A stretch of 64,000 nt of DNA from Istiophorus platypterus (lineage: Eukaryota; Chordata; Actinopteri; Istiophoriformes; Istiophoridae): positions 16,166,060-16,230,059 of the forward strand of contig CM029134.1 of the NCBI GenBank assembly GCA_016859345.1. The letters are read 5' to 3'. Every line of letters starts with the position of its first letter. The stretch's first letter is position 1. Shown piece after piece: positions 32,705 through 45,913 of the stretch. The notes beneath the pieces were generated by a model. That model made no database searches and was not told the DNA's origin. It saw nothing but the letters and a program-made list of their open reading frames with translations. A program made the translations under genes and the position numbers.

Positions 32705-35700
32705 TGCGTCTGTTCTGCCTGTTGTCCTCTAAACTGGTAGAGAATTACCAGTCGTGTTTCAGCCCTCTGTCCTCTGCCTCTTATAGTTTATTAATGTAAA
32801 AGAGAGGAGTGATTAAGGAATATACTGATATTTCATAGGTAGCCTAGGTATTCGTGACTTCATTTCAGCGTAATGCTTTTAAAATAACATTTAGCTGATT
32901 TGTATTGCTCTCTACGCACAGATAAAGAAGCCATGGATGAATAGCTGACACCACAGCAGCATTTGAATCAAAACTGCCACCATAAAATATTTTTGTTGCA
33001 CAACAGCTGCTCAAAGAGCCTGAATTGTAAATGCTTTTAATAGAACTGACAATGAATTGAGGAAAAGGAGAAGAGATGGCAAAAATTGGGTGAATGGCTG
33101 CCGGGCAAGGGAGGGAATTGAAATGTAGACAGTGTGAAGTCTGTGCACAGGAACTGTTCAGAAGAGAGGGTGCAGAAAGATGGAGGCCAGTGCCTGAAGA
33201 AGAGATGGAGAGGGCAAATGTTAGAGAGAAGCCTCAGGGTAGAGAAAAAAGGCGAGTAAATAGGAGTGAAAATGGGTAAACGGATTTGTATAGAGAAAGA
33301 TAAGATTTGGGGGAGGAGTTCACCTCATTAGGAAAAGTGTTTATTAGTCAGCCAGATCAGCCCACCACCAGAGCTGAGTAGCAGCAACTGGATCCGTTTA
33401 GGGTTGAGGACACTGGGGACTGAGTGAGCAGCTGAGAGAGCAGGCAGGTAGCCAGGACAGCGCAAGCCTGACATGCCCACTTAGCCTGACACCAGTCAGC
33501 AGCAAGCCGCTGCCGCTGCCGCTGCCGCTGCTGCTGCTGCTGCTGCTGCTCTTGCTCTCTACAGCCTGTCATTCCGGGGCCTACTGGCAACTTCAAGGGA
33601 AGGTTATTTGCAAAGTGTAGTTGGTTACAGAAAACAGATCCCCAGTCAGCGCTGGTCACTGGTTTGTTGAGTAGCTGACTGCACTTCCAGGCACGCCAGG
33701 AATTAAATGAATAGGTTTGCATGTTTTCAAATCTGCCTTATATGAAATAATACTAGCTTGTCTATGTTTACATTGAAACAGTTTTGATTTACTATAGTCA
33801 TCCCTCCTGTGCATATTGGCCATGAAGAAATCCCATCATAATGTGATTCCAGCTTAAGCACAAAATCCACTGTCCCTGTTATCTGCAGAAATGTATTCTA
33901 AAAGGCACCCAGTGCAGTTTTTGACCACTAGTAGTGCTATGGAGCATTGTTTTTACAAGTGGGTTGCTGTTTTGTTTGGATCATGCATACGCACAAGCAT
34001 GCGAGTGACACATCCCTGTGCACATTCCTGTTTCTTTCCCACTGGTCAACAGTTGGTGGTGGTAGTGCTCAAAGAAATGTGGCAAGGCAGCGACAAATGC
34101 AAGGAAGAGGAAGACTGCAAGCTAGCAAACATGGATTAAACAATATACAAATATACTAATATTAGAACACTGGCTTAGCAAATGTTTCATGAGGGAGGAA
34201 AATACTTTCAACATGTTTATCAGGCCTCAAGGATTCACACTGCATTTTGGTGAAAAAAACTGAATCTAAACAGTTATGTAGTTTAGACACTTATACAGTT
34301 CTTAGTACAAAATTATATCTCTGTTTTATCTTATCAGTTCCGCAACTCAGAAATAAAACGCTGACCAAAGAAACAAACAAGAAATTTTGTAAGAATATTT
34401 AGAAAATAGTCACTTGATTTGAACAACACTGCCTCATGTTAGCTTGAGCTGAACTTAAGAATACATTTTTGCAAGGACTGTAGATTTTGTCCTCCATCTA
34501 TTAAATTGAACACCTTAGGACAGGATATCTTCAGGGCCAGTTTGGACTGGAGGAAAGATTAACTGAACCAAACCCTGTTCCACTGTATATGTTGTCATGG
34601 AAAAAAAGTGAACTTATCCTTTAAAATCCTGTTATTTTCAAAATGTGCTCTTTCAGACCTGAACCTTATGTATCTCTAATACTCGAAGTTACATTACTTA
34701 AATCTCCCAGATTAAAACATTTTTTTTTTTACAGTGAAAATGTATAAATAAGATTGATGTCTGAGCCGAAGTAATCAGACTGACTAGTTAAAACAAAAAA
34801 GAAAAAAAATCCCTTTAGTAATCACATTAGTGCTGTCCACTTATATTTAATTTGTTTCTCTCCACCCTTGAACAACTCGTGTCCCTGCAAATCAATTCTT
34901 ACAACCTCCTCAGGCATGCCAAAAAATGCAGCCAAGTTCTGCTGGGCTTTGCTTAGCTCTGCCCATATCAGCCTTTTAAAACCTAGAAGAGCTACGTAGC
35001 CCAGCTCTGCCCCGCTGTGCCCACTTCCTCAGTGACCCAGACACCTGGTTAGAGCCTTTTGTGCCCTATGTTGCCATTTACAGCCTAGAACGTCTTGCTG
35101 GCTGTAAGCCAGGGTGTGTGATGAGGGGAAGAAGGGGGAGAGCCAAGAAAGGGGCGGATAGGGTTCAAAGCAAAATGCAAAAAATAAAAATGAAGAAGTA
35201 AAGGAGAGAAAATGAAGAGGGCATGGGGTATAGATTTCAAGAAGTAACAAATGACCAGAATAAATAAGAGAGGAAGAGAGAGCAGAAAGAAAAGGGAAAA
35301 TCTTTGAAAGGACAAATTACCTTTGGAGAGAATTGGATTTCTGTGAACAGAAACTGATCAGCTGGTTAGTTCTCTGGATGGTTGAGAGGAAGCAGTACAC
35401 GGTACAGTGTGAGAATTGGTGAGTGCGCTGTGTGTTTGTGTATATGTGTGCATGTGCTTTTAGTCCTAGATGGGTTGCAGGGCAAAATGAAATTAAACTG
35501 CAGCTGAGACTCTGTTTGTATGTGTTTGTGTGTGCAGGGTGCAGGATGGGGGAGTGCATGGATCAAACAAAATAAAAACTTAAGCTTTGGTGGTTTCCAC
35601 TTCATCCATGGTCTGTAGAGTGTTTGTACGTTTGTGTGTCTGTGAATAATTACTTGTGCGTACGTACAAATGTTTTCTTGTGGCTTCTATATTTGCACAT

Positions 35701-35773
35701 TTTGTATATTCAAATACATTTATATTATCAATTTAAATAAATTAAGTCAGAGATATGCTTCGTTGCCTCATGT

Positions 35774-35778
<5 letters not shown>
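32705..35778. other. Intron sequence without recognised features
   Basis: Apart from the trinucleotide repeat at 33,506-33,550, this stretch shows AT-rich unique-looking sequence, purine-rich patches (33,060-33,320 and 35,110-35,330) and no recognisable mobile element or exon. Confidence 0.5.
33506..33550. repeat. GCC/GCT trinucleotide repeat
   Basis: About four GCCGCT-type hexamers followed by about seven CTG units. On the minus strand it gives a Gln/Arg-coding frame, which is a by-product. Confidence 0.92.

Positions 35779-35830
<52 letters not shown>
35779..35830. repeat. (TG)n microsatellite
   Basis: About 26 uninterrupted TG units. Confidence 0.95.
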
Positions 35831-35831
<1 letters not shown>

Positions 35832-35914
35832 TGAATCTCTGACCTCATTGGTCTTACCCTCAGCCTCACCTACAGTATTTGTTTGAGATGAGGAGGCCAT
35901 TAGCTTCACAAGTT

Positions 35915-36310
35915 ATTAGTTATTAGTTATTAGCTTTAATTAAACCTTAGTCATTTGATTTTTGTTAAGTTTTATTGTTAGTCAACAAAAAAACATAACA
36001 TTTCAGTCTAGTTTTTCTCAGTGACATTAAGTCTGGTTTTCGCCATTCAGTTCTAATTGTTATGTCAGTGTAATTTGAGCTAGCACCATCTTTGTATACC
36101 GTTCTCATGGTTACAAGTGTCTCTCACGAGGCGTCCATGCCAGTCCGCTCCGCCTTGGTACAGACTGACTCACCTCAGCAAATTCAATTTGTATTTCCAA
36201 ACTGTCTCTTTGAACAGATACGCTCTCTCTAATCTAATCCAGTGCAGTTTTTCCCGCTAACCTAACGTTACTGCTGCTAACGGTGCCGTTAAACAGTGAG
36301 TCACGGTGAG
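35915..36310. repeat. Possible degraded interspersed repeat
   Basis: TTATTAGTTATTAG repeats, then TTAGTC/TTTAGT-like text, then CTAACGTTACTGCTGCTAAC-like words with a small TAACGG/CCGTTA inverted pair. These resemble text I associate with fish DNA-transposon-derived repeats. The boundaries and family are guesses. Confidence 0.3.
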
Positions 36311-38730
36311 TCAAGGCTGGATTCACTCAGTTGTTCACTAAAATACTGTTCATTTTCTTGGTTTAGTTTTAGAGACACTATATGACATCAATACTGTGAT
36401 ATTTGTTCAACAAACATTTCAAGGACGATTTGGATGTACTGCCAACATTAACCATGGAACTTACTCGCTCCTCCTGATAGCAACAGTGAAGATAGCGGAC
36501 TGAAAGTAGTGTTAATGTTACCTCCACATCCACAGCACCTTTCTTCCCTTTTCATAGTTTTTCTCAGCTATTTTGTTGCCGCCTCTTGTCCATTTCTTAG
36601 TGGATTGTGGATGTATTCGGTTCATAAATCTGATTCTTCCAAGAATACGTTATGTCTGACAGACAGACAGGTCAAGCAAACAGCAAAATTCTGCTGAATA
36701 GTGAGGGGAACTGTTTATTAATCAGGAGCTACAGTATGTGATTCTACAGATGCAGCTTGTTGAATGAGACTTTGCATTAAAACTTCTATTCGTCCATCTT
36801 TCACATTACTGTTTAGTTTTAATTGTTGAAGAAAAATAGAATAGGTTGAGTTATAGTTCTCATTTCTAAAGGTTGATTTAAGTACAATATTAATCTTGTT
36901 TTTGTTCTTAAAAAAGATGTTTTTAATTAACATTTTTTGTCAGTTATCATTAACAAATTCAGCACTCCTTGACGCACGCTGTTCATCCTGCACCTGCTTA
37001 CAATTTGAGAAGATTAAGGGGTCCCATCCTTTAAATAGCCAAAAGCACAGATAAATACTGAGATTCAGTTTATAGCTATTAGTATTATATTGTATTTGAC
37101 CAGCTCTGAACTTTGAATGCCAGCATGTGCTAATGTGGCCCAGTAAAACATTAAAAAGAGACTCTTGAAAGTAACAGAAGAATCTTGAATACGTGATCCC
37201 CAAAAAAATCCAAAAGTTGAAATGGAAAAGAATGGATAGAGAGAAAGTTATGGAATGAAGTTCTTTTAAGTTACTAAAAGTCTTAAAGGTCATCATCTTC
37301 TGCCAGTAGTTTTTAACTAGTAAACTGAAGTATAAACAGGCTTGTGAGGCAAAACTTGATAACAGAAATAATAAATAATAACCATAGTGTTGCAGGATTA
37401 AAACACATCCTCTCGCTGAGGTGCTGCACATCCAGATATCTATCTCTAAATGGAGGTTTCCAGTCTTCCAGATAGGCCACAACACCTGGTATAATCAGCG
37501 GGTTCTGAGAAATGGAAGGGCAACTTCAGGTTACCGTGGGAACAGAGGGGTCGTACAGGTCTGAGGAGCCAATAGGTGTTCGCACAGGCCTGAACTGAGA
37601 CTGAGGTTGCAACAGAGGAAGTGTGTTACCTGTCATCTTGGGGTTTACTCCTAAAATCCAGGTGGATGCACACCTGGATGACAAGACACGTGCTTCCACA
37701 GCTGAGATGTACATTGTATAACTTCACGCATAAATGCATTAAGCACTGCAAAACATTTGTGTGTGGGAACCATGTGCTCTAACGCACGAGATCGCATCTA
37801 CAGTATATTCAGACGCCTTGAAAAAATGGCAAGAACAGACGGCAGCCAGAAGGAAAGTTGCCCTGAACCATCTTTCCCTCGCTGCATGACAAAAACCAGT
37901 GCAAACGTTTCTCTTATTGTCTCCATCCCTTGCTTCTCTCACGCTTTTCTCTTGCTCTCACTGCCTTGTGTTTCTTGGCCAACAGTGGTAACAGTAAGCA
38001 AGAGAGTTCCCCTAATGATGGTATTAAAAAAGTCAGGAAAATGACAGAGAAAGAAAAAGAGTGTGGCAGACAGCTTTTTTGCTCCCCAACACCCACAGAT
38101 TCAGAGCTCCGGCAAAAAAAGAGAGAGACGGCAAGAGAGAGTGTTCCTTTAGTGAGCAGTCTTGGTCTGTTTTTAGCAGCAACTCTGCTCCCAAATGTTG
38201 ATCACACAAGTGGTGTTGAGGGCTAAGACTATTGCCCACTGTCTATATAGAAAATTTTTAAAAAGGAAGCTAAATCTATGTTTTAATAGCCAGGAGATAT
38301 TTTATGCTTATGATTTCTATAGTCCAGGCATTGACTTTTGGCAGACAATTAGCCCTGGTCCTGTGCAGGTGTTACCCTTTGTATATTCTGGTATGCCATA
38401 TTTATATACGACTGTGTGCTTCGGTTTGCTCACGTGTGTTATTAGAACACAGCAGGAATGCTGGAAGGTGGTGGTGTTATTTTTGTGCTTTCACTGAAGA
38501 GACTCAGACATCAACAGCCAGGAGAAATGCCAAAGCACTGACAGGTGTTTTAATTGTAACTTTTCCATGGGCGGGTGCTTGGAGATGGCACATTCTTTGC
38601 AAATACTGTAAAAAATAATCTTCACGGTTACAATACTAATTCAGTAAAATGATGTGATGTGATGTGGAATATGACCTAAATTTTAATAGTTTTATATTAA
38701 ACATTGAGAATCTGATAAACGCATGCATGC
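36311..38730. other. Intron sequence without recognised features
   Basis: AT-rich sequence. Open frames on both strands (for example 36,940-37,485 minus, 37,757-38,226 plus) lack any domain or splice context and overlap each other, so they are taken as chance. Confidence 0.5.
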
Positions 38731-38779
38731 TCACACACACACACACACACACACACACAGTGTGCACACATACACACAC
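38731..38779. repeat. (CA)n microsatellite
   Basis: A CA run of about 14 units, then further CA clusters up to about 38,790. Confidence 0.92.
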
Positions 38780-39216
38780 TCACACACTCAGCTCTGTGCC
38801 AGCAGAAGGCTTAATCATGTCTGAGTGTGTTGACAGAGGGGCAGGCCAATCAAAATAATACTACACTACACTAAATTCCAGTGACACGGACACTTGCGTC
38901 AGCCATGCCCCTGGAATACGCACAGTCATTACCTCCACATTAGGAGTGAATAGAGAAGGCAGCACGAGGCTGAGCCAACCCATCTATCCATCCAGCCAAC
39001 CAAGCAGTTAAGCTTGGTCAGGCGTGGCAGCTCACTGGGCCCTACAGTGTGTTATTCTACCCAGGGTCACACGATAAGCAGCTCTCAACTGTAATCAGCT
39101 CAAATTGAAATGATGACATCAATTACAGCACGGCGCACAGCTGTTATTGACCCCAGCCCTCTCTGGCTGTATAGAGTTGGCTGTGTGTGGAAAAAAAAAA
39201 AAAACTCTGGAGGGGT

Positions 39217-39290
39217 GGGGGGGGGGGGGGCTTCAGGAACTGAAGGGCTGGTGGGGGGGGCTTCAGGAACTGAAGGGCTGGAGGGAGGGC
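39217..39290. repeat. G-tracts with two 30-bp tandem units
   Basis: A run of 14 G (39,217-39,230) precedes two copies of a 30-bp unit (39,231-39,260 and 39,261-39,290). Each unit contains the small hairpin CTTCAG-GAA-CTGAAG and ends in a G-rich block. The spacing of G runs would allow G-quadruplex folding on the + strand. Confidence 0.8.
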
Positions 39291-40922
39291 CAGGCCAGAG
39301 TATGAATGGAGAGACAGACGATGAGAGAAACGTGTTTTCTGTATCTGATTGCAGGTTCCACCCTGCAGTGTAGCTCCACTCAAACACACAATTACTCAAT
39401 CTAGAGCTATTATCAGACAGAGAGAGGAAAAAAAAGAGGAAGAGAGGGGGAGAGAGAGGGAGTCAGACAGAGAGCAGACCCATTCTGAGGAATGCTGTAC
39501 AGAGCAAAAGAGTGCTTTTACCAGGGCTGTGATTACTGCCGCTCACTCAGTGCACTTAACCAGCTCCCTTGCCTCTCTTTCCTCTTGCTCTCTGTCATTC
39601 ACAGAGTGCTGGCTCAGAGCACACGGCTGGTTTGAGTGGCTGAAATGACGGGATTCATGTGAGAAAAAAAACGGGCAGTGGGAACCCCAATGATTATAGG
39701 GAAACACCCCTGTAATGCCACAATTACAGCAGGTTATTTTCATTTGACAGTAAAATCAGCTGAAGTGGAGAATGGGAGTACGTGGGATTCATTGTACCCA
39801 GATTTATTTTCAAACACAATTATCCACATTTAAATGCAAACATGTTGTCGCTCTTCTCCTACATACGCCGTGTGCACAGTGGGTGGCAAAAAGATGAATG
39901 GACAAAACACACCTAAGGGGCTGGATGTGAAATTTAACCCATTATGTCTTGCGTATTTTTAAAAAATAAGGTGTCACAATGAGGAGAGCTACTGCGATGT
40001 TAAAGGGGCAAAAATATAATTGAATCTCTGAAGTCCAGATAGCCATTTTTTATGTTACTGTCCTTTTGGCCTAACATTATTCTGTAGTCAATGGAAATAA
40101 AATAAGTAATAAAATAGAAAATAGCCCAAGCGTTGTAGGAAATTTTTTTCTTGCCTGCTGGACAACCACAACCAGTGTGACAGTCAGTCAGTCAGCCAAC
40201 CAGTCCCACAGGCCACAGGGCCGTGCAGGAAACTGATCAATGCTAGCCACATCAGCAGTTCTCTAGCTAACAGGCCTCTGCAGCCTCAGTTGGTGGAAGA
40301 TCCTGGAAACAGGACCAGACAATCTCCACGTGTTCCAGCACCTTAACAAGCCTTCTGCCTGCCTACCCGTGGCCCACCCAGCCCAAGTCTCCTGTGGACA
40401 TGCTCTTTTACCTCCCAGCCACCACTGGCTTTGTGCTCTTAAAGCTTCCATTCATCTGAAAGTTTTCCACACATAATCACCACAAACAAAAAACAACAGA
40501 GAGTAAGGGGGGGGGGGGGTAGATGGAGGAAAAAAAGAGTAAGCCAAAGGGGGAGGGAGCTCTGAGAGAGCACTGGAATCTTAATGTGCCCAAAACTGAA
40601 GAAGAACAACAGCAACATCATAACTGGTACCACCTGCTCATTACTCAGATTTTTCTTATTTAGCATGAAAATTTGTTCTTTGTCATCTCTGAATCTAAGC
40701 TGAAGCCTTTTTCCTGCCTCTAAACTCCTTTGCCAGTCACGGCATGAGTGCATACTTGACCCCCCCCCCCACACACACACACACACACACCGTACACTCT
40801 AAAAATGTGTGTGTGTTTTGCCCTAGCTTGATCTAATTAGTTGTATTTGTTCTTCCTCTCGGCTGAAATGTTTAGCTGTCTCGTTTGTATTTTCTGTTGC
40901 ATGTTCCTTAATGGAACAGAAC

Positions 40923-40949
40923 CTGTCTGTCTGTCTGTCTGTCTGTCTG
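40923..40949. repeat. (CTGT)n tetranucleotide repeat
   Basis: About six and a half CTGT units. Confidence 0.93.
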
Positions 40950-42224
40950 CATACAGTGTGCTTGGTGCTCAGTACAGCAAGCAGCTAAGCGGCAAGAATC
41001 GCACCTCATAACAGAAACTCACACCCTCCTCATCTTGCTAAGGCTGCCTGTTTTTGTTTTTTGCAATAGAAAAATAATCACTTTTTCTCTCCCAGTGTAT
41101 TATGTTTGGGGTTTTTTGCCAGTGCACGAGAACCTTGGGAATTGTTAGTGTACCATGTAATATATTATATAATAATATATTGTATTCTAATAACTGACTC
41201 TGTGGGGGCTGGAGTGAAGCAGCAGAAACAAAGAAACACATCTACCGCTTTGATCACTGTGAGTGATCATCTTCCAGTTTGTACAAGGAAAGCTTTGGAT
41301 ACTGCCTTACAATTATATAATCTGTTTGCCAAGATGTAATGAGACTTTGAGATGACCTTGTCCGTGTATAGCGCTTAGTGCGATTCAGTTACTGTATAGT
41401 TGAGCTTCTGTGGTGTGCTGGATGTATCCTCTGAATCAGGGAGAGGGCCAGGCACCTTATCAGTGCTTGCAGCAGCATGGTGAAATAGTTAGCAAGTATG
41501 GCCGGTTGATACGGCAAAAACTTTAGCAGCACATTGTCTTCCATATCAGTCAATATCTGTATTTATCACAATGCAAGCAGAAAATCTATTATAATTGGAA
41601 AATTAGACAAAAATAAACAAAAAATCTCTAATCCTGTTAGTCTAAATCCTTTTAAATCCCAAAGTGTGAAATGTTTACAGCTTATATATTGGGTCAGTTA
41701 CATTAATCAGTTAAACCCCCAATTTATGATGATAGCTTGCAGTACCGTTTTCCTTTACCGTTAAAAAACCAACAGCATGTGTGATGTGTTAACAAGGGGG
41801 GAAGCAAATAATCATGTAGTCGCAGGGCTCGCTGCTGGTTCCGGGGAACAGGTCTAATTACTGGTGAAAGTGCAAGTACTTGCATTCTGTACATTATTAT
41901 GTAATAATGCTTCAGGTGATAACCAATTTTTGTGGTATTTCCCATCTTTCTATTTGTTTCATGTTAGACTTAGAGAAACATTAGCCAGTCCTGTTCGAGA
42001 CTACTCATCCACTGCCCACTTTGGGGAGGGGGCTTGTCCTTTCCTAAATGACTGCCAAATGATGGGTTAGAAACGGCTTCATTTCTGTGTTTGGATTGGG
42101 TTATTAGGACACTGTCAAGCAATGTGACTTATCAGCATTATACTGAAGTTTATAAATTCCATATTGAAGAACTTTTCTATTGTGTTTATAAGATCTTTTT
42201 TGCAAGAATCAGATTCAGGTCTTC

Positions 42225-42360
42225 ATTTCGCATCTGCTCTGTTGAGGTGCCCTTGAGCAAAGGTCCTTAGCACCTTCAAGCTGCTGCTTGTAGTCAACCC
42301 TGACCTCTGACCTTGCTAGAAAGAGGAAAGAAAAGCCCACCGGAGATCAATAAAGAAGCA
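42225..42360 (+). repeat. Probable fish interspersed repeat tail
   Basis: Contains GAGGTGCCCTTGAGCAAAGG, then CTTGTAGTCAACCCTGACC, then GATCAATAAAGAAGCAT. This order of words occurs at the ends of many teleost interspersed repeats that close with an ATCAATAAAG-type tail. The family name and 5' limit are unknown to me. Confidence 0.5.
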
Positions 42361-43110
42361 TGTTTATAGTAAGCCCTTTGCCACTGCACCATGTACGATT
42401 GTTCATTTGTTTAAGTGCTATGTAGGTCTCCGTGACCAAGATATCTCAGTTTATGTCAGCAGTGTGTGACGTGTATGCAGTAAGTGCTGAGCTATTAGAA
42501 TAGGAAAGAAGGAGCAAAAGATGAATGATAAAATAGCTCAGCTGTCAGACTTTGTCTATTATTGGTTATGTTTATGGCTGTAGCCAAAACAGTGCATCCT
42601 TATAGCTGCCGTACTCACACACATAAACACACACAGCTTCTCTTTCAGCGCGATGATTGACAGCATCACTTGGAACACAAAGGGAAATTATTTTTTTCTC
42701 ACAAGCTAATCCTTTGCCTCTCTCTTTCACATACACTCAGACAGACACACTGGGGAGAAGGGACTTATTGTCAGGTCGCGCTCTATCTCCACAGTTCATA
42801 TCTAATCCTCTTTCTCCCTTTCTGTGCCATCTTCCCACTTCCATCCACTCCTACAAACATTACCACCACCACCCCGACTGTGTCTAGTAGCTCTGTCCCG
42901 AGGCTGGGATACACAACACAATTACCAATTGTGGCCAAACCAGGGAAGCTGGCATCATGGTGAGAGTGGAGGGAACCAGCTGAATGTGAGGCACACTAGA
43001 TGAGGAATGAGATGCAACTGAAATAATGCACACTGGAATGGAGAGAATAATGGAAGAATAGAACAAGAGAGGATGTTCTTCTTTCTCTCTTGCTTTATGC
43101 TCTAGTTGTC

Positions 43111-43150
43111 CTCTCCTCTCCTCTCCTCTCCTCTCCTCTCCTCTCCTCTC
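43111..43150. repeat. (CTCTC)8 pentanucleotide array
   Basis: Eight perfect CTCTC units. A similar array lies at 49,939-49,980. Confidence 0.95.
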
Positions 43151-45381
43151 CCAGCAGCAGGGTGTATGTTTGCAGGGCGGGTGTGGCTGCAGCTGACTCT
43201 GATGCGATGTGACAGGACCCTCCTCTCTGTCCATTTTGCTGGTGTGTGACAGCATGAAGCTGCCATCCACCTCCGTCTCTTTCACATCCCATCTCTTCAT
43301 TTTTCTCACTGGTTAGGGGAAAAAAAATTATTTCTTGGGCTAGAATTTGTGCCCTTCCTCTCAAACTGTCTCTCTGTTTACATGGGGTGTGTCTTGGTAC
43401 AGGTTTCCCTGTGAAATCCTTTTTTTTTTTTTTTTACTTTAACTGAGCATGAAGTACCACATTATTTGTGGCCAAAGTAAAACATGACAATACAATAAAT
43501 AAAGAATAACATCTGTTCAATTATGAATCGCTCAAAGAAGATTTGATCATTAAATAGTCCAGTGATCTCAGAGGACTTGAAGTTAGTGTGGCACACTGTG
43601 TCCTTTCTCTTCAGTGTTCGGAGTTGCATATGGAGGGGGGGGGGGTATTTGATACTTTGCTTATTCTGAAATTTTGGGTAGTATATTTTCCTTATACTTA
43701 GGCAGTGTTTGCACACATTTCTTTTGAGAGCCAGATGACCTCCCACTTAGCACTTCTGTGGCCGTGTTGGCTTGTTTTCACAGCCGCTCTGTGCTAAACT
43801 GACTCTGGTTTGTCAAACAATTTCTCAGTTTAGGGTCAGTCACAATTGCCAGGCAGCCTTCCTCTGTGTATAGCCTGTTAGTCCAAGTACATTCCCCTTT
43901 TTTTCTGTCTCTTCCCAATATTATTGATATCTTGTTCTATTTGTTTTAGTGTGGTTGTATTGTGTTTTTGCCAAATGAACTGTGGGCTTTCCTGAGGCAC
44001 TGAAGTGAGCCCCAGGGCCAGTTGTCAGATGTAATGGGACCATTCAAACCAGTCATACACTTGTTCTGAAGGTCCAAGTTGTGGTAGCTGTCAGTTATTG
44101 CTGCTTTTAAGGGGATTTTCAAAGATTGAATATTATTTGGTATAAGTAATTGCCTAAATGACTTGTTGAATTATTGCAAGGTTCAGTGTGGTTATAAAAT
44201 CTTTCCCGTGGCTTAGTTTTTCTTTTTTACTTCTTGATGTGACAGCACAGTAGTCTTAATGGATGTGTCTCTGAAACTGAAACTGAAACACTCTTTGCCT
44301 GATGTACTTTTTTTTCTTTCTGATTCTCTTTCCTCCACTACCCATCCACTACTCTGCCAGCTGATATGACCAGTGAGCCCAGTTTATCATGTTACTCTCA
44401 AGGTCTCTGTGAGGAAGATCACACATGCACACACACAGGTACACAGACACACACACTGACACAGCTTTAAATTTGATGTGGCAATGGCAAAAAGATGGTA
44501 GATATAAAAGTTGATATAACAGTTGTAACAACTACAGTTGAATGTAGCCTGGCATTAATTATTTTTGCATTTAGGTGAAAACTGGACATCCTGGTTTGTT
44601 TTATGTTGATGAAATCTTCGAAATTGAGCAGTAGTTTTTTTTGCTGGTGTTTTTGCATTTCACTCCCAAAGATATAATGGTAGTTGGTTTTTGTGCTCCA
44701 AAATAGAAATACAGAGATGCCCACATTTTGATCCACCATATAGCTAAGACTTTGTACCAGCTCAGACTGATTTAAAGGAAGAGTTACTGAAGTTATGTAA
44801 GGCACTAACTGAGACACCTTGATGACGTAGGGGTTAAAAAACAGTGTGGCCCTATCGAACACAGATTGTAATTTTTAAACCCTTTGAATTAAAGCTGAAA
44901 TTCTGCACTTCAATCCCACGTTTGATTCAGATCCATTGTGGTGGTGTGCAGAGACGAAATTACAAAATAAATCTGTCATTGTCCCAATGATTCTGTACCT
45001 GACTGTAAATGTTGCTCATTGATTTCCAAAATGAATTTTGATTTCAGGACAAATATGAAAACAAGGATTTCTGTTGTGTGTGTTTATTTACTCTGATTTC
45101 GTTCTCAAATGCTGCTGGACATTGCTGTTTTCTTTTTGAGGCAGCTCTTTCTAAAGCTCATCTCTCAGTGTCTAAAGGAGAAGGGGGTGGGTTAGGCGAG
45201 GGCTGGGGGTAATTTGGTTAGGGGAGGTAACTATGAGATATGGCGGAGAGGAAGGCAGGCTTTTTGACACAACCACTCGCTGGTGCTGTGCTGTGATGTA
45301 TAATGGCAATAGGAGTGAGCTCACAGATGGCAGAATGGCTTGCATGAACCACACACACAGACACACGTGCGTCCGTGCACA

Positions 45382-45384
<3 letters not shown>

Positions 45385-45414
<30 letters not shown>
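45385..45414. repeat. (CA)n microsatellite
   Basis: About 14 CA units. Confidence 0.93.
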
Positions 45415-45417
<3 letters not shown>

Positions 45418-45882
45418 GAACCTATAGGCTTTCCTTCTACAATATGAACTATCAAGCACAAGCCCTTGTGTCTTCTCAGGATTAAGGTTTCCGTTTGATC
45501 TCAGTCAAAGTATTACATGAAAAAGAATGATGTGGACGACGTCTCTCCACAAAATTGTATCAAATCATTCCCCAAAAGGAGTTCAAATAATTTTTGCTCT
45601 CTCTCAGAATATGATCGTTTAAGTGGCTGAAGCATTGGCCGGCAAAGCGCAGCTCAAAGCAGAAGCAGAAAAGGGACTGATTTTCTCCCAGACGATGTGA
45701 TTGTATAAAGCTGTGGCTGTTGACTCTTTCTCCAGGTCCCAGTAATTGGGGGCAATAGAGGAGCTTGGTGTTTCCCCTGTAGATGAAATATCTGCTTTAG
45801 CTCAGACAGGTGTGAATTACAGTGTCTACTGTATGGCTCAGGAAGAGGAAGATGCACATGTGTGTGTGTGTGCCTGTGTGTT

Positions 45883-45913
<31 letters not shown>

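Larger units (their letters stand above)
39291..43110. other. Intron sequence, mostly featureless
   Basis: No exon was recognised. Small repeats are a G-run at 40,507-40,519, C-run plus CA at 40,760-40,791, CTGT units at 40,923-40,949 and a possible interspersed repeat at 42,225-42,360. The rest looks like unique intron. Confidence 0.5.

Noticed and set aside
33357..33722. Polyglutamine protein on the minus strand
   Set aside because: The Gln/Arg run is the CTG/GCC repeat translated; flanks show no domain or splice context.
36940..37485. 181-codon minus-strand frame
   Set aside because: Low-complexity Phe/Leu/Ser composition in AT-rich DNA and no domain; judged chance.
43422..43746. Processed retrocopy on the minus strand ending in poly-A
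   Set aside because: There is a T run at the right place, but the 94-codon frame matches nothing I recognise and no poly-A signal precedes it on that strand.
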